In this document: positions 34,438 to 42,684 of the stretch, one piece after another | Position numbering within the stretch: the stretch's first letter is position 1 | Layout: the number at the start of each line of letters is the position of its first letter | From: Pelagibacteraceae bacterium AG-422-D23 | Lineage (GTDB): Bacteria; Pseudomonadota; Alphaproteobacteria; Pelagibacterales; Pelagibacteraceae | Length of the DNA: 64,000 bases | Reading direction: 5' to 3' | Assembly: GCA_003213615.1 (NCBI GenBank) | Contig: QCMQ01000001.1 | Coordinates: 186,001 to 250,000 of the forward strand | Program-made: the position numbers and the translations under genes | Notes under the pieces: generated by a model | Databases searched by the model: none | What the model saw: only the letters and a program-made list of their open reading frames with translations | What the model was told of the DNA's origin: nothing

Positions 34438-35157
34438 TTAGAAATTATCCTTAAAATCTCTTAATTTTGAAAAGGTTTTAACATCTTTTGCTCTTAAAAA
34501 TATATTACACTCCAATTCCTCTTTTAAAGTTGAGGGTATCGTAGGAATTCCATTTTCTCTTAATTTTTCTATTTTTTCTATTTTTTTTTGTAAATCTTTG
34601 TTTTCGGAATCATATTTTTTGCAAAATTTGGCATTATTAAGAGTGTATTCATGACCACAATAAATTTTTGTGTCTTTTGGTAATAATTTAATTTTGTTCA
34701 AAGATTCAAACATTTCCTCATAAGAACCTTCGAATATTCTTCCACAACCAAGTGAGAAAAGTGTATCTCCGGTAAAAACTATTTTTTCTTTAAAAAAATT
34801 AAAACAAATATGGCCTGAAGTATGTCCAGGTATATGCATAATTTTAGCTTCAAAGTTTTCGGCTTTCCATATTTGATTATCTTCTAACAATATGTCTATC
34901 TCTGGTATTCTTTTCGAGTCTCCTTTAAAACCCACAACAACTGATCCATATTTTTTTTTTAATTCTTGATTTCCTCCAATATGATCATAGTGATGATGAG
35001 TATTAAGAATGTATTTTAATTTTATATTTTTATTCTTTAGGAAATTTATTATTGGCTCAGCCTCGCTGGGATCTACAATACACGCAGAATTGTTACTTTC
35101 GTCTATTATTAAATAGCTATAGTTGTCTTGAAGACAAGGTATAATTTCAATACGCAT
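34438..35157 (-). CDS. gloB: Hydroxyacylglutathione hydrolase (glyoxalase II)
   Basis: GloB hydrolyses S-lactoylglutathione to lactate and glutathione in methylglyoxal detoxification. The 239-residue metallo-beta-lactamase-fold protein shows THHHYDHIGG near 53-62, GHTSGHICF near 110, TGDTLFSLGCGRIFEG near 130-145 and YCGHEYT near 165, supplying the two-metal site. It follows metW by one base on the minus strand. Confidence 0.93.
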   Translation of the reverse strand: MRIEIIPCLQDNYSYLIIDESNNSACIVDPSEAEPIINFLKNKNIKLKYILNTHHHYDHIGGNQELKKKYGSVVVGFKGDSKRIPEIDILLEDNQIWKAENFEAKIMHIPGHTSGHICFNFFKEKIVFTGDTLFSLGCGRIFEGSYEEMFESLNKIKLLPKDTKIYCGHEYTLNNAKFCKKYDSENKDLQKKIEKIEKLRENGIPTIPSTLKEELECNIFLRAKDVKTFSKLRDFKDNF

Positions 35158-35158
35158 T

Positions 35159-35755
35159 TTATTTTTCTATCAAAAATATACCAAGATCTGCAAACAAATT
35201 TTTAACGCCTAAATTACTCTCATTTATTGTTGATTTATTAAGATTGTTTAAAGCGAGTGATTTAAAAATCTTTATATCTTTTGATTTTACAAAATGAAAA
35301 AAATCTTTGATTGTGCACATGTGTAAATTGGGAGTGTTATACCATTCATCTGGTAATGTTTTTGTTATCGGCATTGTACCTTTAAATAATAAATGAAATC
35401 TTACTTTCCAATATCCAAAATTAGGAATTGTAACTATTGCTTTTTTTCCAACTCTTAAAAGTTCATCTAAAACCAATTCAGGATTAAGAAAAGCTTGAAG
35501 GGTTTGACTTAAAATAACATAATCGAATGATTTGTCTGGAAATTGTTTTAAATCTTTTTCAGCATTTCCTTCAATTACAGTTAAACCTTTTGCAATACAT
35601 TCTTGCACTCTTTCTTTTGAAATTTCTAATCCTCTTATATTTATGTTTTTATTATCCTTTAAAAATTTCATCAAAGTTCCATCAGCACAACCTACATCTA
35701 AGACTTTCTTATCTTTTTCAATTAAATCTGCTATTACCTGAAATTCATTTTTCAT
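35159..35755 (-). CDS. metW: MetW, methyltransferase-like partner of MetX
   Basis: MetW is a small SAM-methyltransferase-fold protein found beside metX in many proteobacteria and needed for full MetX activity in some. The 198-residue protein shows VLDVGCADGTLMKFLKD near 18-34, LSQTLQAFLNPELVLDELLRVGKKAIVTIPNFGYW near 83-117 and a MetW-like NLFADLGIFL end. It is 2 bases downstream of metX, so it shares the riboswitch-controlled message. Confidence 0.93.
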   Translation of the reverse strand: MKNEFQVIADLIEKDKKVLDVGCADGTLMKFLKDNKNINIRGLEISKERVQECIAKGLTVIEGNAEKDLKQFPDKSFDYVILSQTLQAFLNPELVLDELLRVGKKAIVTIPNFGYWKVRFHLLFKGTMPITKTLPDEWYNTPNLHMCTIKDFFHFVKSKDIKIFKSLALNNLNKSTINESNLGVKNLFADLGIFLIEK

Positions 35756-35757
35756 AA

Positions 35758-36873
35758 TTAATTTTCTTCGTAAGATTTATCTAAAAAGTTTTTAAGTGCA
35801 CTTAAGAAATCAGGAACGTCTAGTAAAAAGGAATCGTGACCTTTATCCGACTCAATTTCTACAAATCCAACATCAGCTCCTATTGAGTTTAAAGCAATCA
35901 CAATATCTTTGTTTTCTTGGGTTGGATAAAGCCAATCTGAAGTAAATGAAATTATAAAAAATTTCGCGTTTGTATTTTTAAATGCTTCTGAAAGATTACC
36001 ATTGAATTGTTTTGCTAAATCAAAATAATCCATAGCTCTAGTGATATAAAGATAACTATTTGCATCAAATCTATCTACGAAAACTGAACCCTGATATCTC
36101 AAATAACTTTCTATTTGAAAATCAGCATCAAATCCAAATTTAAGATCTTCTCTTTCTTGTAACTTTCTTCCAAATTTTTCCTGCAAACCTTTTTTAGATA
36201 AATATGTAATATGAGCTGCCATTCTGGCTACTGCCAATCCTTTTCCTGGATTAGTTTCGTTTGATGTATAATTCCCATCTTTCCAGTTACTATCAGCTGT
36301 AATAGCTTGTCTACCTAGCTCGTTAAAAGCAATATTTTGTGCTGAATGACTAGATGTGGTTGCTATCGGTATCACTGTTTTAGCTTTATCAGGAAAGTTA
36401 CTAATAAACTGAAGGACTTGCATACCTCCCATTGAACCACCAGTTATAGAAAATAGTTTATCAATACCAAAATGATCAAGTAAATTATATTGAGCATTCA
36501 CCATGTCATTAATTGTAATTACTGGAAAATTTGTTCCAAAAATTTTTTGATTAGGATCTTTATGACTTGGTCCGTATGATCCCATACATCCACCAATTAC
36601 GTTAGAGCAAATAACAAAATATTTGTTTGTATCGATAGCCTTATCAGGACCTACTGCATAACTCCACCAACCCTCTTTGTTAGTTGCAGGGTTTATTCCG
36701 GTTACAAATTGATCTCCTGTTAGAGCATGAAAAACTAATATTGCATTATCTTTTTTTGAATTAAGTGAACCGTAAGTTTCATAGGCTATTGGAAAATCAT
36801 TTATGGTCTTTCCACAGTCTAATTTTAGCGGTTTCTTTACAATTAAAGTTTTTATGTTTTTCTCAGTATTCAT
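35758..36873 (-). CDS. metX: Homoserine O-acetyltransferase
   Basis: MetX acylates homoserine, committing it to methionine synthesis by direct sulfhydrylation. The 371-residue alpha/beta hydrolase-fold protein has HALTGDQ near 49-55, NVIGGCMGSYGPS near 91-103 and nucleophile Ser147 in TGGSMGGMQ. The Asp of SDWLYPT and His of GHDSFLL complete the triad. No Shine-Dalgarno is visible before the ATG at 36873. A SAM-II riboswitch fills the leader, so SAM is expected to repress metX and metW. Homoserine O-succinyltransferase activity is known in some MetX proteins and cannot be excluded. Confidence 0.95.
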   Translation of the reverse strand: MNTEKNIKTLIVKKPLKLDCGKTINDFPIAYETYGSLNSKKDNAILVFHALTGDQFVTGINPATNKEGWWSYAVGPDKAIDTNKYFVICSNVIGGCMGSYGPSHKDPNQKIFGTNFPVITINDMVNAQYNLLDHFGIDKLFSITGGSMGGMQVLQFISNFPDKAKTVIPIATTSSHSAQNIAFNELGRQAITADSNWKDGNYTSNETNPGKGLAVARMAAHITYLSKKGLQEKFGRKLQEREDLKFGFDADFQIESYLRYQGSVFVDRFDANSYLYITRAMDYFDLAKQFNGNLSEAFKNTNAKFFIISFTSDWLYPTQENKDIVIALNSIGADVGFVEIESDKGHDSFLLDVPDFLSALKNFLDKSYEEN

Positions 36874-36907
36874 AGTTTTTGACTGTTTCGAATTGTGAGA
36901 AAAAAAA

Positions 36908-36957
36908 CTATTTTAGCGGTTTTTTTTAAGCGCTCGCAATTCAGTTAAATCAGCGCA
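36908..36957 (-). ncRNA. SAM-II riboswitch in the metX leader
   Basis: Reading the minus strand from 36957, P1 strand GCGCT (36956-36952) is followed by the conserved GATTTAAC loop, then ATTGCGAGCGC with the P1 partner AGCGC (36934-36930), an A-rich joining segment and the conserved GCTAAAA near 36917-36911. This order and these sequence blocks match the SAM-II pseudoknot aptamer, a class known upstream of metA and metX in alphaproteobacteria. Eight T residues (36907-36900) follow directly. SAM binding should lower metX-metW expression. The call was made by eye, without a covariance search. Confidence 0.85.
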
Positions 36958-36962
36958 TAATT

Positions 36963-36991
36963 TTTTTACTAGAACTTATTTATTATGTCAA
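36963..36991 (-). promoter_or_regulatory. Sigma-70 type promoter of metX-metW
   Basis: On the minus strand TTGACA (36991-36986), a 17-base spacer and TAAAAA (36968-36963). The predicted start near 36956 coincides with the 5' edge of the riboswitch P1 stem, which supports both calls and gives a leader of about 84 bases. Confidence 0.55.
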
Positions 36992-37064
36992 TTTTTTAAA
37001 AAATCCTCTTATTCTCTATAAAATTTTGTAATTTTATCTATAAAGAGCACATAAATTAAAAAAA
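36992..37064 (+). other. AT-rich upstream region of hisC
   Basis: The hisC side of the 191-base divergent gap. A TATAAA at 37039-37044 lies 20 bases before the hisC ATG and could be a -10 element, but I see no convincing -35 hexamer at the right distance and no ribosome-binding site. Nothing else is recognisable here. Confidence 0.3.
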
Positions 37065-38150
37065 ATGACAACTCCAAATTTCAAAAAATTTGATATTGAG
37101 GCATATAAGCCTGGTAAATCAAAAGTTAAGAAACTTAAGAACGTAATTAAGCTTTCTGCGAATGAGTCTGCTTTAGGTATGAGTCCTAAAGCAAAGAAAA
37201 TAATATCAAAAAAAATTGTAAATTTAGATAAATATCCAGATGGAAAATCTCAAAATTTAAGAAAAGCAATATCTAAAGCTTATAAATGTAATTCTGAGAA
37301 AATTATTTGTGGAGCAGGTTCAGATGAAGTTATTCAAATGCTCTGTCAGTTGTTTTTAAACCCAAAAGATGAAGTTGTAGTACCTGAGTATAGTTTTTTA
37401 ATGTACAGAATTTATTCAAAAATTGTTGGTGCAAAAGTTGTATTTGCAAAAGAAATTAATTTTAAAGTTTCAGTAAATGAAATTTTAAAAAAAATAACAA
37501 AAAAAACTAAAATTGTGTTTATAGCTAACCCAAACAATCCTACAGGAACTTACTTAACTAAAAGAGAAGTTTTAGAATTAAGAAAAAGATTAAATAAAAA
37601 AATTTTATTAGTTATTGATGATGCTTATGCAGAATATATGAAAAATGAAGATTATTCTTCAGGTTTAAATTTGTTTAAGAATAAAGATAATGTTTTTATT
37701 CTTAGAACTTTTTCTAAAATGTTTGGATTAGCTTCTCTAAGAATAGGTTGGGGATATGGATCAAATAAAATAGTGGATGCACTAAATGTTATAAAACCTC
37801 CATTTAATGTAAATGGTATTGCTCAATTAGCTGCCATTGAGTCACTAAAGGATAAAGTTTTCATTAATAAATCGATTAGACATAATTTATTATATTCTAG
37901 AAAAATTAAGAAATTTCTTGAGACATATAATATTTTTTCAAATTCAGTTTCAGCAAATTTTTTGTTACTTAATTTTGAAAAATGCAGGTATTCAGCAAAG
38001 TTTCTTTATGAAAAACTTAAAAATAAGGGAATCATTTTAAGATCAACAGCAGATGGTTATCATATAAAGAATAAATTAAGATTAACTATTGGATCTAAAA
38101 AAGAAAACTTAAAATTTATGAGTATTATTAAGCAAGTATTGAAAAAATGA
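37065..38150 (+). CDS. hisC: Histidinol-phosphate / aromatic aminotransferase
   Basis: This 361-residue PLP aminotransferase of the HisC type has NPNNPTGTYLT near 155-165, DDAYAEYM near 186-193, the PLP lysine Lys218 in RTFSKMFGLASLRIGWGYG, and RLTIGSKKEN near the end. It overlaps tyrA by 4 bases. Pairing with tyrA beside metX-metW is a recurrent alphaproteobacterial arrangement in which HisC can also serve tyrosine and phenylalanine synthesis. Which substrate dominates here cannot be told from sequence. Confidence 0.88.
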   Translation: MTTPNFKKFDIEAYKPGKSKVKKLKNVIKLSANESALGMSPKAKKIISKKIVNLDKYPDGKSQNLRKAISKAYKCNSEKIICGAGSDEVIQMLCQLFLNPKDEVVVPEYSFLMYRIYSKIVGAKVVFAKEINFKVSVNEILKKITKKTKIVFIANPNNPTGTYLTKREVLELRKRLNKKILLVIDDAYAEYMKNEDYSSGLNLFKNKDNVFILRTFSKMFGLASLRIGWGYGSNKIVDALNVIKPPFNVNGIAQLAAIESLKDKVFINKSIRHNLLYSRKIKKFLETYNIFSNSVSANFLLLNFEKCRYSAKFLYEKLKNKGIILRSTADGYHIKNKLRLTIGSKKENLKFMSIIKQVLKK

Positions 38151-39043
38151 AAAATATTTTAATTATTGGCTGTGGATTATTAGGTTCATCTTTATTAAGG
38201 AGTATTAGTAAAAAAAAAATAGCAAAAAAAATTTTTATTTATGAAAAATCAAAATTTAATATTGCTAAGATAAAAAGATTAAAATTACCTGGAACAATTG
38301 TTAAATCATTAAAAGAAGGTGCAAGTAATTCCGATTTAATTATCTTTTGTACACCAATGAGTGAATACAAAAATATTATTTTAAAAATTAATAAATTTAT
38401 ACCATCAAAAACATTGATTACAGATATTGGTTCCTCAAAAATTGAAACTTCTAAAATTATAAATAAATTTTTGAAGAAAGGTATTCATTGGATTCAAAGT
38501 CACCCGATAGCTGGATCAGAGGTCAGTGGACCAGAGCATGGTAAAGAAAATATGTTTACTGATAGATGGTGTATAATTATTAAAGAAAAAAATATTAAGA
38601 AAAAAAATATAAATATTCTAACTAAGTTTTGGAAAAAAATTGGAGCAAAAGTTGTTTTTATGAGTGCTGAAAAACATGACAAAATTTTTTCTATTACTAG
38701 TCATTTACCACACTTAATTGCATATAATCTGGTTAAATCTGCTCGAGATTTTGAGAAAAAACAAAATTATGAGCTAATTAAATACAGTGCTGGTGGATTA
38801 AGAGATTTTTCTAGGATTGCAGCATCAAATGAAATCATGTGGAGAGATATTTTTTTTAACAATAAAAATAATATTTCAAAAGCAATTGATTTATTTATTA
38901 AAAATTTAAATCAATTTAAAAAAGATATTAATTCAAAAAATAATAAGTCTATCGTAAAGAAACTTATTCAGACTAAAAAAGTAAGGTCAAAAATCATCAA
39001 ATTGAAACAAGATATTGATAAGCCTGACTTTGGAAGAAATTAA
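38147..39043 (+). CDS. tyrA: Prephenate/arogenate dehydrogenase
   Basis: This NAD(P)-dependent dehydrogenase of tyrosine synthesis has 298 residues. The N-terminal Rossmann motif IIGCGLLGSSLLRSI is at 5-19; TDIGSSK near 92 and HPIAGSEVSGPEHG near 118-131 are family signatures. The C-terminus is strongly lysine-rich. It starts by ATGA overlap with hisC. Its TAA stop overlaps the stop of the convergent NlpC/P60 gene in a shared TTAA at 39040-39043. Confidence 0.9.
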   Translation: MKNILIIGCGLLGSSLLRSISKKKIAKKIFIYEKSKFNIAKIKRLKLPGTIVKSLKEGASNSDLIIFCTPMSEYKNIILKINKFIPSKTLITDIGSSKIETSKIINKFLKKGIHWIQSHPIAGSEVSGPEHGKENMFTDRWCIIIKEKNIKKKNINILTKFWKKIGAKVVFMSAEKHDKIFSITSHLPHLIAYNLVKSARDFEKKQNYELIKYSAGGLRDFSRIAASNEIMWRDIFFNNKNNISKAIDLFIKNLNQFKKDINSKNNKSIVKKLIQTKKVRSKIIKLKQDIDKPDFGRN

Positions 39044-39789
39044 TATTTTATTCTAGATACTTTTTTTACCTTTAGGTTGGCAGTCTTTTGAATTTTATTA
39101 ATTGTTTCTATAATTGGCATAATAATTACTTTTCTTTCTGGACCATAAGCATGAATTAGTTTTTCGGAATTTAAACACATTGCAACATGACCTTTCCAAA
39201 AAATAATATCTCCTTTTTTAAATTTTCTTTTTTTTGAATTCTTTTTTGTATATTTGATCTGATCTCTTGTATCTCTTGGATAAAACGAGTTATTATAACA
39301 AAAAAATATTTGTAATAAGGCTGAGCAATCAATACCCTGGAATGTTTTTCCACCCCAAACATATTTTACATTTAAAAATTTTTTAAATATTTTTGTAAAA
39401 TTATTTTCTTTATGAGTTAATTTTTTTATATCTGCTTTTTTAATCCATTTATTTTTTTCAATTTTTACGTAATTCCTATTTTGCTCAATTACAGATAATT
39501 TGGATGCAAGTGGAAGCCAACTGCTAGTTCCAATTCCAGGTTTTTTATAAATCTTTGCTTTTAGTGAACTGACCTTATAATTGGGGCTAAATTTTTCTAT
39601 ATATTTTGAATTTTTTATAAACCCCTTATAATTATCAAATAAAGTTTTAATTTTTATCCAATCTTTATTTTTTGTTAAAATTTTGAATTTTTCACCATAC
39701 ACAATTTGTGAAGTTACTTCAGATTTTCTCGAAGGATTTTTGTAAATATTCGAAAAATTACCAATGAAATAAAAATTATTTTGCACCAA
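39040..39789 (-). CDS. SH3-domain NlpC/P60 peptidase, probably cytoplasmic
   Basis: This protein of about 249 residues has two SH3-like segments (roughly 6-66 and 74-122) followed by an NlpC/P60 domain (about 130-249) with catalytic Cys155 in GIDCSALL, His201 in KGHVAM and His213 in LIHAYG. There is no signal peptide or membrane anchor. The start is TTG at 39789 or GTG at 39786, inside the end of ampG. Similar SH3-NlpC/P60 enzymes such as YkfC act as gamma-D-glutamyl-L-diamino acid endopeptidases in murein peptide recycling. Location next to ampG fits that role, but the substrate is inferred. Confidence 0.82.
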   Translation of the reverse strand: MVQNNFYFIGNFSNIYKNPSRKSEVTSQIVYGEKFKILTKNKDWIKIKTLFDNYKGFIKNSKYIEKFSPNYKVSSLKAKIYKKPGIGTSSWLPLASKLSVIEQNRNYVKIEKNKWIKKADIKKLTHKENNFTKIFKKFLNVKYVWGGKTFQGIDCSALLQIFFCYNNSFYPRDTRDQIKYTKKNSKKRKFKKGDIIFWKGHVAMCLNSEKLIHAYGPERKVIIMPIIETINKIQKTANLKVKKVSRIKY

Positions 39790-41152
39790 TTTTAATTTTG
39801 TTTTTAATTAACCACAAACAAATTAACGATGGTATCACCATAATAGTCGTTAAAACAAAAAATGTTCCCCAATCTCCGTTTAACCAGTCAACCAAAGCTC
39901 CTGAAGATGAAGCCAAAGTAGTACGGCCAGCAGTACCAATTGAAGCAAGTAATGCATACTGTGTTGCTGTATAAGTTCTATCAACTAGTAATGATATAAA
40001 TGCAACAAATGCTACAGTTGCAAAAGCTGCTGTGATATCATCAGCTATAACCGCAATTGCAAATAAAATTTCTGATTTTCCAGTCCATGCTAAAACTGCA
40101 AATAAAAGATTTGTTATAGCCATTAACCCACCAGCAAAGAACATAGTTTTAATCGTTCCAGCTCTCATGGCCATTATTCCACCCAACAAAGTAAACACTA
40201 CTGTTGTTATCCAACCAAGTCCTTTTGAATAAATTGCAATTTGACCTTTGGAGAAACCAATTTCTTTATAAAAAACAATAGACATTCTTCCCATAAATGC
40301 CTCACCTATCTTAAACAAGAAAACAAATCCTAAAATTCCAGCTGCAATGGCAAAACCATTTTTTCTAAAAAAACTAATAATAGGTCCGCCTATAGTTCCT
40401 GTAATATATGCGATAAAATTTGTAATTATATTGCTAGATCCAAGTTTTCCTTCAATCAATTTGTCAGTTTCTCTTTGCTTTGCTTGTCTATTTGTTTCTA
40501 TAGGTTCATGAACAAACATTAATCCTATATTCATTAAAATTATTAAAACACCTAAAATTAAAAAAGTAGCTTGCCAATAGTCGGCAACACCCAGGTTTTC
40601 AAAATATTCTGCTGTAAATAAAGCAACAACTCCACCTAATTTATACCCAGTCCACCAACCAACTACAGCCATAGCTGCTCCAGCAGCCATTGATTTTGCT
40701 TCATTTTCATTTATCTGTTCAATTCTTAATGCATCTACAGTTATATCTTGGGTTGCTGATGCTATAGCAATAATTAAACCTACAGTAATTAATAAAGCCA
40801 AATTTTCAGTTGGATTAATCACACTCCAAACAACAAGACTTAACAAAATAATTAATTGCATCAAAACTATCCAGCCTCTTCTATGGCCTAATTTTTTTGT
40901 TAGTATTGGAATTTGAATTCTATCTATAATGGGAGCCCACAAATAATTGAAAGCGTATACCCCAAAAATTAAACCTGCCCATCCAATTGTTGATCTACTA
41001 AGACCTTCTTCTTTAAGCCAAAGACTCAAACTGCTTGCAATTAATACCCATGGGAAACCACTTATTGCACCTAATAAAAGAATTCTTACCATTCGAATAT
41101 CTTTATAAACTGCGAGAGAATCAAGCCATGTTTGTTTCTTTGTTTCAGACAT
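39776..41152 (-). CDS. ampG: AmpG-like muropeptide permease (MFS)
   Basis: This major-facilitator transporter of about 458 residues has roughly 12-14 hydrophobic segments. Family features include GFPWVLIASSLSLWLKEEG near the first helices, LWAPIIDRIQIP, KLGHRRGWI and ATQDITVDALRIE, all typical of AmpG. It should import anhydro-muropeptides or related molecules from the periplasm. The ATG at 41152 is chosen over an upstream TTG at 41167 because GGAGA lies eight bases before it. It follows trkH by 2 bases and overlaps the downstream peptidase by 14. Confidence 0.88.
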   Translation of the reverse strand: MSETKKQTWLDSLAVYKDIRMVRILLLGAISGFPWVLIASSLSLWLKEEGLSRSTIGWAGLIFGVYAFNYLWAPIIDRIQIPILTKKLGHRRGWIVLMQLIILLSLVVWSVINPTENLALLITVGLIIAIASATQDITVDALRIEQINENEAKSMAAGAAMAVVGWWTGYKLGGVVALFTAEYFENLGVADYWQATFLILGVLIILMNIGLMFVHEPIETNRQAKQRETDKLIEGKLGSSNIITNFIAYITGTIGGPIISFFRKNGFAIAAGILGFVFLFKIGEAFMGRMSIVFYKEIGFSKGQIAIYSKGLGWITTVVFTLLGGIMAMRAGTIKTMFFAGGLMAITNLLFAVLAWTGKSEILFAIAVIADDITAAFATVAFVAFISLLVDRTYTATQYALLASIGTAGRTTLASSSGALVDWLNGDWGTFFVLTTIMVIPSLICLWLIKNKIKIGAK

Positions 41153-41154
41153 AA

Positions 41155-42594
41155 TCAATTTCTCCAAAAAGATGGTAAGAACAATACTAATATTGCAAAC
41201 AACTCAAGTCTACCTAAAATCATACCTACAGTTAAGATCCATTTAGAAATATCAGGTAAAGCTGAAAAATCTCCATTAGGCCCAATTATAGGACCTAAAC
41301 CTGGACCAACATTTGATATTGATGTTGCTGCTCCAGAGATAGCAGTTATAAAATCGAGACCTGTTAATGACAATAATGCAGCTAAAATAAAAAAAATAAC
41401 AAAGTAAAAATAAATAAACGATATTATTGATGCAATAAATTTATCATCTACAGAACCTTGATCATATTTAATTATAAATATTCCTTTTGGATATATAATT
41501 TTTTTTAGTTGATTTAAAATGAATAAATATAAAATTTGAATTCTAAAAATTTTAACACCACAAGTAGTTGATCCTGCACAGCCCCCGATAAACATTAGTG
41601 CAAGAAATATTGTTATTGGAAAGCTTCCCCAACCATCAAATTCGGCATTAACATAACCTGTTCCTGTCAATATTGAAATCGTATTAAAAAAAATAGATCT
41701 TAAACTAAAGTTTCCGTTATTATTAAATAATAAATATATTGACAATATAAGAATGCTTATAATTATTATTTTAATAAATGTTCTGATTTGAATATCGTTT
41801 AAAAATATTCTTTTATTACCACTAATAAATTTAATGTATGTAATAAATGGAATACTTCCTAAAATTATAAAGATCATCGATGATATTTCTATAGGAACAC
41901 TATTAAAATACCCGATAGATTGATTATAATTTGAAAATCCACCCGTAGCTATAGTAGTCATAGAATGAGTTAAACTATCAAATTTTCCCATTCCAAATAT
42001 CCAATATGATAATGCACAAAGAGCGGTTAGACCTGAATAAATATAAATAAGTCTCAAAGCTATTTCTTTCGATTTAGGAAGAATTTTTTCAGAAGAGTCG
42101 TTGCTAGAAATTTTAAATAATTGCATACCACCAACATTCATTATAGGCATTAGGGTAATTGCCATCACAATTATACCAATACCACCCAGCCATTGAAGTA
42201 ATGCTCTCCATAATAGAATACCTTTTGGTGTATTCTCTAAGTCAGAAATAATTGTAGATCCAGTTGTTGTAATACCAGACATACTCTCAAAAAAAGCATT
42301 AGTAATTGAAAGCTCCATAGTCGAAAATATAAATGGTAAAGATCCAAAAATAGCAATACTTAACCAAGACAAAGCAGTTAATAAAAATGCTTGTTGTAAA
42401 TTTAACTTCTTATCGTGGTCTAGATTTGAAAGAAAAAATAATGATCCAAAAATTATAGTTACAATAGATGCACCAAAAAATGATGAATCTATTTCGGAAT
42501 AAACAAATTGAGCAATTATAGGGATGAACATTGAGACCCCTAAAATTATTTGCAAAATTCCTAGTGTAAAAAAAACAGTTTTATAATTAGACAT
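41155..42594 (-). CDS. trkH: TrkH-type potassium uptake channel
   Basis: This 479-residue membrane protein of the TrkH/KtrB superfamily has four pore-loop repeats. Selectivity-filter-like segments are visible at SGITTTGSTI near 105, ATGGFSNY near 216, LTGTGYVNA near 315 and ISNVGPGLGP near 433. It admits K+ (or Na+) and normally works with the cytosolic regulator TrkA, which is not in this window. It is the first gene of the minus-strand trkH-ampG-peptidase run. Confidence 0.93.
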   Translation of the reverse strand: MSNYKTVFFTLGILQIILGVSMFIPIIAQFVYSEIDSSFFGASIVTIIFGSLFFLSNLDHDKKLNLQQAFLLTALSWLSIAIFGSLPFIFSTMELSITNAFFESMSGITTTGSTIISDLENTPKGILLWRALLQWLGGIGIIVMAITLMPIMNVGGMQLFKISSNDSSEKILPKSKEIALRLIYIYSGLTALCALSYWIFGMGKFDSLTHSMTTIATGGFSNYNQSIGYFNSVPIEISSMIFIILGSIPFITYIKFISGNKRIFLNDIQIRTFIKIIIISILILSIYLLFNNNGNFSLRSIFFNTISILTGTGYVNAEFDGWGSFPITIFLALMFIGGCAGSTTCGVKIFRIQILYLFILNQLKKIIYPKGIFIIKYDQGSVDDKFIASIISFIYFYFVIFFILAALLSLTGLDFITAISGAATSISNVGPGLGPIIGPNGDFSALPDISKWILTVGMILGRLELFAILVLFLPSFWRN

Positions 42595-42684
42595 TTTGAA
42601 AGAACATTATTTTATGGTAAATAAATTTCAACTCTATAAGAATTAATAAAATCGCCAATTTAAGATTTTATAAAAGATATATTC

